Notes under the pieces: model-generated
Databases searched by the model: none
The model's input: only the letters and a program-made list of their open reading frames with translations
What the model was told of the DNA's origin: nothing
Shown here: positions 10,796-19,600 of the stretch, in pieces
How positions within the stretch are numbered: position 1 is the first letter of the stretch
Layout: every line of letters starts with the position of its first letter
Position numbers and translations under genes: made by a program
From: Paraspadella gotoi
Taxonomy: Eukaryota > Chaetognatha
Assembly (NCBI GenBank): GCA_051294375.1
Contig: CM119265.1
Location: 103,263 to 167,262 of the forward strand
Length of the DNA stretch: 64,000 nt
Direction of reading: 5' to 3'

Positions 10796-11629
10796 AACAT
10801 AAAAAAAACAAACCGGGCCAAAAAGTAAACAAAGATGTAAACAAACCGGTAAGATCAAGAGGAGGAAGAGCAATTCGACGCCAACGAAGACGATTCCAGC
10901 CCAACGCAACACGAGGCATCCCCGGAGACGATCCCCTTCCTGCCCTCGTCCCCTCGTCGCTTCCCTCGCCTCATATATTCTCGAAACCAACGCCCGATAA
11001 TTTTTTCATATCGAGCGGCGAGGCGTCAAAATTCGCCTTCAAACGTCAACTCCACTCGCCGTCCTACTCGGCGGTCGCTAGCACCATGTGCTCCAGCAAA
11101 TCAACAACGAGGAGACCTCTCCATCACAAACTCGAACGGGTCAGTGAATCACAAAACTCATTCTTTTTCAGTTAACCTGGTGAAATTCAATCCTGTCCTG
11201 AATTCACCCTTTCAAAAAAACTTTAAATTACATTTTTTCAATTTCAATTGTCGTTTATTTCACTCGAATACATCTCGAAATATTTTTAATTATGTTAAAC
11301 GTTAATAAGAACGTTACATAATCATCGAATTAATCGCGAATCTCGTTACTCATCCTAATCATCAAAAATTTAAAACCCGTTACTCGTTCCAAATTATTTA
11401 TCACCGTTTACTATCGTTTATCATCTTTAAAAAACGATTCGATTTTTACTTAGCTTGAACGACAGTGTATACTACTATTCTAACGTGTTTTACCTATACC
11501 TTTTAAAAAACTTAGATCACAATCGTAGTAAATACTTTTATTAACAAACGATCTTTATTCACAAAGGCTTTTTAAACTTTAGATAAAATCGCGCCAAAAT
11601 ATTTTTTCCCCTAATTTTATCTGGGGGCG
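10796..11629 (+). other. Broken Pol tail and 3' untranslated region, E2
   Basis: The first approximately 350 bases hold the frameshifted remnant of the Pol tail seen intact in the reverse fragment at 12.7-13.4 kb. The rest is AT-rich and has no gene. It ends in the polypurine tract CTGGGGGCG next to the LTR. Confidence 0.7.
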
Positions 11630-12064
11630 TGTAGCCTTTGACCTGGCAGAAAAAATAATAATAATTATTTTTATAATAACCGAATCAATTATTTAATTAA
11701 TTAATCTCCATGTAATATCCTTCTATTACGAGTCTCTGATAATTAATTACGAGTTATAAATAACACTTACCTGATCGGATTCGAACCAGCGACCTAGCGG
11801 CCCATAAGTCCGATGCTCTAACCACTTGGCCGCCGAGACACTTTAGTTACAAATGATTGGAACTTCCTCATATGAATTCTGGAGAAAGCTCCCGACGTCC
11901 CTTTTGTTTTATATATCGAATCCAAGGGCCTTCGTTATCGTTATTAATCCAAAATGGCCGCTGCTGATAAGCAGATGATATTGTTAACCTTTACAGAGAC
12001 GATTCGGTTATAAGTCACTTCTCTTTGATCCTGTAACTCTGCCAGGGGTATTCGCCTATCTACA
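11630..12064 (+). repeat. 3' LTR of E2
   Basis: It starts TGTAGCC after the polypurine tract and ends TCTACA next to telomeric repeats. It matches the 5' LTR at 5524-5957. Confidence 0.95.
11770..11840 (-). other. tRNA-like sequence in the 3' LTR of E2
   Basis: It is the second copy of the sequence at 5668-5737, with the same box A and box B on the - strand and one extra base in the anticodon region. Confidence 0.6.
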
Positions 12065-12195
12065 GGCTTAGGGTTAGGGTTAGGTTAGGGTTAGGGTTTA
12101 GTGTAGGGTAAGGTTTTGGGGTTAGGGTAAGGGTTAGGGTTAGGGTTAGGTTAGGGTTAGGTTAGGGTTAGGGTTAGGGTTAGGGTTAGGTTAGG
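12065..12195 (+). repeat. Short telomeric repeat tract
   Basis: TTAGGG repeats with several irregular units (TAAGG, TTTTGGGG) lie between the E2 3' LTR and a reverse-strand LTR fragment. Confidence 0.9.
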
Positions 12196-12319
12196 TGTCG
12201 TGGCTCCGAGTGGCGTTGATACGCCACGAGATGACGCGACAACTGAGGGTGGCTACACTAAGCAAGCGTAGCGAGTGACTCCTTCGTGACGAGTTAGCGT
12301 AGCGCAGGGAAAGTGACAC
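12196..12319 (-). repeat. LTR end fragment, family I-like, reverse strand
   Basis: Read on -, it contains CACTTTCCCTGC and ends GGAGCCACGACA against telomeric repeats, like the 3' end of a family I LTR. It is cut by a 100-N gap. It does not belong to the family II fragment on the other side of the gap. Confidence 0.6.
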
Positions 12320-12419
12320 NNNNNNNNNNNNNNNNNNNNNNNNNNNNNNNNNNNNNNNNNNNNNNNNNNNNNNNNNNNNNNNNNNNNNNNNNNNNNNNNN
12401 NNNNNNNNNNNNNNNNNNN
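12320..12419. other. Assembly gap, 100 N
   Basis: A run of exactly 100 N, the usual placeholder for a gap of unknown length. Different element families lie on its two sides. Confidence 0.95.
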
Positions 12420-13428
12420 AAAAGGTATATAAAACACTAAGTGTTCAACTAAGTAAAAATCGAATCGTTTTTTAAAGATGATAAACGATAGTAAACGGTG
12501 ATAAATAATTTGGACGAGTAACGGGTTTTAAAATTTTTGATGATTAGGATGAGTAACGAGATTCGCGATTAATTCGATGATTATAGTAACGTTCTTATTA
12601 ACGTTTAACATATTAAAAATATTTCGAGATGTATCGAGTGAAATAAACGACAATTGAAATTGAAAAAAATAAATTTAAAGTTTTTGAAAGGGTGAATTCA
12701 GGACAGGATTGAATTTCACCAGGTTAACGAAAAAGAATGAGTTTGNNNNNNNNNNGACCCGTTCGAGTTTGTGATGGAGAGGTCTCCTCGTTGTTGATTT
12801 GCTGGAGCACATGTGCTAGCACCGCCGAGTAGGAACGGCGAGTGGAGTTGACGTTTGAAGGCGAATTTTGACGCCTCGCCGCTCGATATGAAAAATTATC
12901 GGGCGTTGGTTTCGAGAATATATGAGGGCGAGGGGAGCGACGAGGGGACGAGGCAGGAAGGGGATCGTCTCCGGGGATGCCTCGTGCTTGCGTTGGGCTG
13001 GAATCGTCTTCGTTGGCGTCGAATTGCTCTTCCTCCTCTTGATCTTCCGGTTTGTTTACATCTTTGTTTACTTTTTGGCCCGGTTTGTTTATTTTATGTT
13101 TTAAAGGGGGAAAATCGACCAGGGAAGGGAAGTGAAGGGTCGATGTTGGTCGGGGGGAGGTAGGGGGAGGGGNNNNNNNNNNNNNNNNNNNNGGAGGAGG
13201 AGGAGGAGGAGGAGGAGGAGCGGACGAGTTCTCGGTTGTACTTGATCGAAGATTCCGAGTTGATGGAGCGGGGAAACGGCTTCTGATTCCGGGACGCCGG
13301 CCCGGCGGGGGCGGCGAGGGAGGAGGCGACGGCGTGCGTGGTGGACTAGCGCCGCCGCTGGCGTCATTTCCGGCGTCGTCGTCCGCCTCGAAAGCGGGTT
13401 TTAGGCGAGAGATTGAAACGTTTTCGTT
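12420..13428 (-). mobile_element. E3: family II fragment (Pol tail and 3' untranslated region), reverse strand
   Basis: This is a close inverted copy of about 10440-11515 of E2. It is bounded by 100-N gaps on both sides, so LTRs and the rest of the element are missing. Confidence 0.9.
12745..13428 (-). CDS. pol: Pol C-terminal region, partial (E3)
   Basis: It begins inside the gap with NENVSISRLKPAFEADDD, the end of integrase. A proline-rich linker follows, partly masked by 20 N. The conserved tail comes next: IFSKPTPDNFSYR and later RRSYSAVLAHVLQQ. It is the clearest copy of the family II tail and shows that the early stop in E2 is a local defect. The stop codon probably lies in the 10-N mask at 12746-12755. 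Confidence 0.75.
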
Positions 13429-13528
13429 NNNNNNNNNNNNNNNNNNNNNNNNNNNNNNNNNNNNNNNNNNNNNNNNNNNNNNNNNNNNNNNNNNNNNNNN
13501 NNNNNNNNNNNNNNNNNNNNNNNNNNNN
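13429..13528. other. Assembly gap, 100 N
   Basis: The second run of exactly 100 N. It separates the E3 fragment from unrelated AT-rich sequence. Confidence 0.95.
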
Positions 13529-13931
13529 GGTTTTCTAGTAAAAAACATGAAATGTTCTTGAATGTCATGCAAAAAAAGTCTTTTGATGCATATGATGATA
13601 AACGATTTATACTTTAGCTCATGGACATTATAAAGTTCCATTTATCAAAGAACAATGGAATGAAGATTTGAATAGTCTTGTTAAATTGATATAATTTTTT
13701 TTAGAATGACGATGTGTCCAATTCAACTGGAGATTGAGATGGATTTTTTAAAGTAATAGGGTTTTTTTAATTTTTCTTCAATTTTTTTTCTTATCTGTGG
13801 GACATTGTTTTAAAACATTGTTTGTAAGCACTTAGCCTCTAACCTAATTTGTTACCTTACATTCATGCTGGGGCGCAAGCCATTCTCACTCTTCAAAAAT
13901 AAAGAATCAATCCAAAAAAAAAAAAAAAAAA
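13529..13931 (+). pseudogene. 3' end of a retrocopied transcript with poly(A), unknown protein
   Basis: Two adjacent + frames read as one broken coding end: one with FDAYDDKRFIL (stopping at 13615-13617), then AHGHYKVPFIKEQWNEDL from 13617 to a TAA at 13692-13694. An untranslated stretch follows with AATAAA (13898-13903), then 18 A at 13914-13931. This is the layout of a reverse-transcribed mRNA end. The 5' part is lost in the gap. I do not recognise the protein with confidence. Confidence 0.45.
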
Positions 13932-14844
13932 TAAATCACGAGATTTAATAAATATAATCACGAGCAGCAGCCAACATGACGTGAGTTAGTAGAGAGAGAC
14001 GCGAGCTTTATAGATAGAGAGAGCCAAGAGCGGAGTCAAAAGCTGTTACAAATCAGATAATTTCAATGTTTAGAATCATTTCAAAAAGTTACAGAATATT
14101 CCTTCATCATGGTTACCCTAATGTTTCCTGGGCAATCTCCTACAGAAGTTTAACGATCTATTGCTTTCATACTTCTTTAAATGGAAAGAGACCAATTAAA
14201 AACGATGTTCGCACTCTTTGAGAATACTACAGATAATGTGATCAGAAAGGTCTCGCCAATCAGGAATTAAGAACCAAATAATAACCCAATGAAATCACAG
14301 AATAGAAGGACCCGCGAGTTGTGAGAATTTAAGCTAGTACTTATTGTATTCATATAAAACCGAATATTAACTTTCGAAAAAACTAATTAATATTAATAAA
14401 CTATTTAACACTTATCAATTAATTTTTAACAAACATTTTTGATTTTTTCATTTAGAACAAAGTTTTTGAAAAGAGATAAACAATGATTTTATTTCAAATT
14501 TTTTCAAATAAATCACAATGAAACAGAAAGGAAAAATACATAATGATTTTTTCATAAAGAAATAATTAAGAGTTTTTTTATTTAGTACTATTTTTTTAGT
14601 TTATAAAATTTTATAAAAACTTCTCTAGATTCTTTAATCACAGTTTCAATTTCATCTGCATTGGGAGTTTAATTGAGATATGCCCCTATATTTTTTTTCA
14701 AAAAGTTTACAAGTAAATTTGTAAAAATGTAAATGTTTTAGTTTAAAAATATTTACTTATTAAATATGAATAAAATGTAGACTTATGTTAATGCTGGTTT
14801 ATTGCATTTTCTTTTTAATTACAGAATAAAGTATCAATAATATG
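13932..14844. other. Unassigned AT-rich sequence without recognised gene
   Basis: There is no coding frame of useful length, no telomeric repeat and no clear similarity to the LTRs or untranslated regions elsewhere in the window. It directly abuts the E4 5' LTR. Confidence 0.6.
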
Positions 14845-15385
14845 TGCGGTCCACTCGATCGAATCCATTTCATTTGGGAAATAAATTCATCATTTATAAA
14901 GCTTTAAATAGAAGACGAGATCTTTTGTTTTACAAAAGATATATCTAACTTCTCCAAGATGTCTCCACATATTAAACCTTTTGTTTGATGACTGTTTACC
15001 TTTGTTATTGATTTTAATTCTGTTCAGTTCGGTTTTGAATCTTGATTCAAATAGAATCTTTCATCAATTAAAAACTCGTTTTTATTATTCAACAAATGTA
15101 AAGCTACATTAAGAAAGTGCTGAAATAAAAACTAAATGAACTCGTTAATGTTTCTAACCAATCAATAAAATCTGCCAACCAATCAATTCATCTCTAATCG
15201 AATCTTAGTTATTTCTCAATTGGTTAAACAAATAAACAATCATCTTAATGTTAAACGAATCACCTTCCCTGCGACTTAATCACCTCCGCTAATCACCTTC
15301 GGTTCCAACGTCTTAGGACTGACTCATTTCAGTTGGTCAGTCAACTTCGTTCATTGCTGTGGCCTGTCTCTGTGAGCTAACCACA
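14845..15385 (+). repeat. 5' LTR of E4
   Basis: It begins TGCGGTCCACTCG and ends CCACA before CTTGGTGAGC. It contains CTTTTGTTTT, CCAAGATGTC, CTTCCCTGC and repeated AATCACCT(T/C)CG motifs near 15260-15305. Unlike other LTRs here it lacks a full tRNA-like sequence; only a box-B-like GATCGAATCC remains near its start. Confidence 0.9.
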
Positions 15386-15572
15386 CTTGGTGAGCACCGA
15401 CAAAGGACGTTACCAACTTCAAACGGGAAAGTCGGCGACACCTAACCCTCCTCGAGGTAAGATTGGGTGAAGAGTGGGATTTTAGTGAGTTGCCCCCAAT
15501 CTTCTCACACTTTTCCCTTCTTTTTAAACTTTCCCTTCACGTGAATCGCTGGATCCGAATTCGACGCCGTCA
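15386..15572 (+). promoter_or_regulatory. Leader of E4: primer-binding site, donor-like site and hairpin
   Basis: The primer-binding site TGGTGAGCACCGAC starts two bases after the LTR. GAGGTAAG then resembles a 5' splice site. A 9-bp perfect stem AAGATTGGG (15459-15467) with CCCAATCTT (15495-15503) begins within it. CTCACAC and pyrimidine runs follow up to the gag ATG. Confidence 0.75.
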
Positions 15573-16655
15573 ATGAGTGGGTCTGATCTAAGATCACGCT
15601 TACGCTCCGCTCAACGCGACGTCGACGAGCAGGGACAACGCCTCCAGATTCCTTGTGGATTCGGGAGAGGCGCTCGCTCGAGATCGACGTCTCCAATCTT
15701 TGCTGACGTCGCACCGAACTTCGATTTCCCGACGGCCGGCGCCCACGATTTCGACGACGCCGACATGGCAACGGCCGACGCGACGCCGCGTAGCTTACGC
15801 GACGAAAACGACGAATTGCGCGCCGCCCTCGCCGCGGCGACGAGAGCATTGGAGAGAGCGTCTAATCGCAAACCGGATCTACCGGACTTCGACTCATCTA
15901 ATATAGAGATCTGGATAAAGCGTGTAGAAGCCGCCTACACGCGCGCAGGGATCGTCAACCCCAGGAACAAGTTCGCCCACTTGGAATCGAAAATTGGGAT
16001 AAACGTCGATCCCAAGATCAACCAATTTCTTTTCGGTGAAACCACTGAGGCGACTTGGGAAGAGTTTATCGCCTACTTACGCAGCGAATATGGACTAACG
16101 CGGCGCCAGCAAGCCGCGAATCTGCTCGACACCCTCGACACAGACGGCGCTAAACCCTCAAAAATCCTCGCCAAACTCGAAGAGAAAACAAGGTCTCTCA
16201 CTATCGACGACGTGAGAAAAGAAAAGATCCTGCGAGAACTCCCAAACGACATTCGACGCCAACTCGAGGAAAAGGCGGATAACCTCACCGCCAGCGAGTT
16301 ATGTAAACTGGCCGACCATCACTATGACAACGACGGCAACGTCAAACTGAAACAAACGTCGTCACTAATCAACAACGTCGAGAGAGATTTGCATAATCAT
16401 CGCAACTCGGACTCAGACGACGACGACGATGCAGTCAACGCAGTCGACGACCATCCTCGACGACACGCTGGAGGAAAGAAGCGTCAACATCCGGCGTCGA
16501 AAGGAAAAGCGAAACCCAAGGCTAAACTCGTCACTCTATGCACCAAACACGCAAGGTTCGGAGACGACACGTGGACGTGTGAAGCAGGCTGCTCTCGCTA
16601 CGAGGAGTTCCAAAAGAAAAAAGAGGGAAACGCCAAGGGGGGACGCCGGCGGTGA
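15573..16655 (+). CDS. gag: Gag polyprotein, E4 (family I)
   Basis: The protein is 360 residues, starting MSGSDLRSRLRSAQR. An arginine-rich GFGRGARSRSTSP lies near residues 29-41. The capsid-like core starts with KPDLPDFDSSNIEIWIKRVE and includes AYLRSEYGLTRRQQAANLL. An acidic D-run (SDSDDDDDAV) precedes a lysine-rich segment and a zinc-knuckle-like C-x2-H...FGDD...C-x3-C. It ends EGNAKGGRRR. It probably forms the particle and binds element RNA. The stop overlaps the pol frame. Confidence 0.93.
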   Translation: MSGSDLRSRLRSAQRDVDEQGQRLQIPCGFGRGARSRSTSPIFADVAPNFDFPTAGAHDFDDADMATADATPRSLRDENDELRAALAAATRALERASNRKPDLPDFDSSNIEIWIKRVEAAYTRAGIVNPRNKFAHLESKIGINVDPKINQFLFGETTEATWEEFIAYLRSEYGLTRRQQAANLLDTLDTDGAKPSKILAKLEEKTRSLTIDDVRKEKILRELPNDIRRQLEEKADNLTASELCKLADHHYDNDGNVKLKQTSSLINNVERDLHNHRNSDSDDDDDAVNAVDDHPRRHAGGKKRQHPASKGKAKPKAKLVTLCTKHARFGDDTWTCEAGCSRYEEFQKKKEGNAKGGRRR

Positions 16656-16667
16656 ACGCCGTCCCCC
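16638..16667 (+). promoter_or_regulatory. Gag/Pol junction slip site and hairpin (E4)
   Basis: Gag codons AAG GGG GGA give the heptamer G GGG GGA in the phase expected for -1 slippage. GGGGGACG (16638-16645) pairs with CGTCCCCC (16660-16667) across the gag TGA. Pol continues in the -1 frame. The hairpin overlapping the slip site is unusual, so termination-reinitiation remains an alternative. Confidence 0.6.
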
Positions 16668-19600
16668 AAGCGTCAACTTCTTCACCGGCGCCCAACGACC
16701 TTCTTTTCATCAGGGACGCCGGGGACCGGACTCGATGGTTAATTGACGGTGGTGCGTTACTCTCTATTGTTCCGCCGACGCCGCAGCAGCGCAGCAGCGG
16801 CCCGAATCAAACGACAAAACTGCAGGCGGCCAACGGATCGCCAATATCATGCTACGGAACAGTCGAGAGAACGGTTCAACTAGGAAATAGAAAATACGTT
16901 TATCAATTCGTAGTCGCCGACGTTAAACAAAGTATACTCGGCGCTGACTTCTTAGCAGAAAATTTCCTGGCGCCCAACCACCGAGATGGCCTTTTACTGG
17001 ATTTACGAGATTACTCTACCATAGCAGCGTCGACGTCAAAAGGAACATCCGCTCATGTCAATTTCGTAGACAGACAAGGCGAACAATATTACAAAATCCT
17101 CGAGTCATTCCCTTCGCTGGCCACGCCCACTTTCGAGTTGAAAAACCCAAAGCATGGCGTGACACATTCCATCCCTACCGAAGGTCGTCCCTGCCAATCG
17201 CGTGCCCGGCGATTGGACCCTGAGAAATTGGCCGTGGCAAAGAGAGAACTTGAAAAAATGGTATCACTGGGTATAGCAAAGCGTGGCAAGTCAGAGTGGT
17301 CGTCGCCACTCCACGTCGTCGAAAAACCGGACGGGGGATGGCGTTGTTGTGGCGACTATCGCCGTCTCAACGCCCAAACGGTAGAAGACAGATACCCAGT
17401 TAAGCTACTTACAGATTTCAATTCTCAATTAGAAGGAAAAACCATCTTCTCTAAAATCGATCTTTTGAAAGGGTATCACCAGATACCGGTGAACCCAGAT
17501 GACATCAAAAAAACGGCAGTGATAACTCCGTTTGGCCTGTATGTTTTTCCACGTTGTCCTTTTGGACTGAAAAACGCAGGTCAAGATTTCCAGAGACTCA
17601 TGGATGAGATCTTGGGGGATATTCCCCATACTTTTGTGTACTTAGACGACATCCTCGTCGCCTCCTCATCTCCAGAGGAACACAAGCAAGACCTCCAGCG
17701 CGTATTCAAAGCTCTCGATGAGAATGGTTTGGTTGTAAATACCAAAAAATGCCTTCTTGGACAAGAATCGCTCGAATTTCTGGGATTTTTGGTCGATAAG
17801 AACGGTGTACGACCACTACCGGAAAGAGTTCAGACACTCCGCGAGACGACACGGCCCACAACTATCAAAGAGTTGCAACGTTTCCTCGGTATGGTAAATT
17901 ATTACCGCCGCTTCATACCGAGAGTTGCCCATCGATGTTCAGCTCTCTACGAGGCTTTGAGCGGCAAGCCTAAAACACTGAACTGGTCTGAAGACTGTGA
18001 AAAGGCCTTCGAGGCCATCAAGGAAGGCCTCATCTCGGCAGCACTGCTTCATCATCCTCGGACTGGAGCTCAGTTGTGTATAACGACTGATGCATCAGAC
18101 AACGCCATTGGAGCCGTCCTAGAACAACGAGGACCGAAGGGATGGGAGCCACTAGCTTTTTTCTCGGCTAAATTAGCAAAAAACCAAAAGCTGTGGCCTC
18201 CCTTCGATAAGGAGTTACTAGGAGCCTTCAGAGCCGTCCGCCATTTCAGGCATTGGGTGGAGGGACGAGCTTTCACGATCTACACCGATCATCAAAGCCT
18301 CGTCTCAGCGATAAAGAAAAAATCCGAGCCACAAACGATCCGACAAGCTCATCAACTATCGTCGATAGCCGAATTTACCACGGATATTAGATATCTCAAA
18401 GGTAAAGCAAATGTTGTGGCGGATGCGCTCTCTCGTCCCAACGCCCCATCGACAACTCCAGCAACGGCGAGAGAAAACTCCGAGTCGAAAAAAGAGCAGC
18501 AGACCGACAGACCGACCGACGAAAAACGAGACATCGAAAAACGCGAAAAAAGCATTAAGCCAGATCGACTTGAAGACGCTCAAGCCGTCATCTCATCACT
18601 CACTAGCTTTGAGATAGACTTCGAGGACATGGCTCGCGAACAAGTCTTAGACCCTGAATTTCAAAAGATATCTGACGACGCCAGATCGGGACTAAACTTC
18701 AGAAAAATCCGCATAGGCGATCACGATCTACTCGCCGACATCTCGAATGGTCCAGCTAGACCTTTTGTTCCCGCGTCTTGGCGTCGCAAAGTTTTCGAGG
18801 TAATTCATGGATTAGGCCATCCCGGCGTCGACGCCACAAGGAAAGCAATATCTGCAAAGTTTGTATGGACTAATATGAGACAGGACGTGTCGAAGTGGGC
18901 AAGAGACTGTGTTGATTGCCAACGCGCCAAGGTCACGCGACACGTCGTCCCTGAAATCGGGGAATTCAAAGTCCCTCATCGTCGATTTCAACATATTAAT
19001 CTGGACTTAGTTAAAATGCCAAAATCAAACGGATATTCGCACCTATTAACTATCGTCGACAGATTCTCAAGATGGCCGTCGGCCATCCCTATCATCGACA
19101 CCCTGACGCCGACGATCCTCGATGCTCTCAGCCTACACTGGATTAGTGTCTTCGGAACACCAGCTATCATAACCACGGATAGAGGAAGTCAATTCAACTC
19201 GGCCTTGTGGAAGCAGCTAACGAAGCACTGGGGCATAAAACACCAGATGACCACGCCCTATCATCCACAGGCGAATGGTTTGGTTGAAAGGTTCCATCGG
19301 AGGCTCAAGGAATCGCTCATGGCATTGGGGAAAGAGGAGAGACAACAATGGTACTGGAAATTACCGTTGACATTATTGGCAATTAGGACCACGATCAAGG
19401 AAGATATTGGAGCATCGGCTGCAGATCTTGTTTTCGGCGAAGGTGTAAGCATCCCTGGCAGTATGCTTGGAGACTTTCAAAACGACGACGAGAATCTCAA
19501 TCGCCAGCGTCGAAATCAACTTTCGAAATTAAGACTCGAAGTAGCTCGATTACAGCCAACTCCAACGTCAGCACATCAACAGCCCGCTGTACATCTCCCT

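Larger units (their letters stand above)
5524..12064 (+). mobile_element. E2: Ty3/gypsy LTR retrotransposon, family II, two LTRs
   Basis: The 434 and 435-bp LTRs (TGTAGCC...TCTACA) are near-identical and bound a primer-binding site, leader, gag, pol, 3' untranslated region and polypurine tract. The left flank ends ...gggt. The right flank reads ggcttaggg, close to gggttaggg. Pol carries a local double indel around 9680-9706 and indels near the C-terminus. Confidence 0.95.

Noticed and set aside
10551-10990. An envelope or other extra gene downstream of integrase in the elements
   Set aside because: The frames after integrase are the Pol proline linker and tail; no signal peptide, membrane segment or separate start was found.
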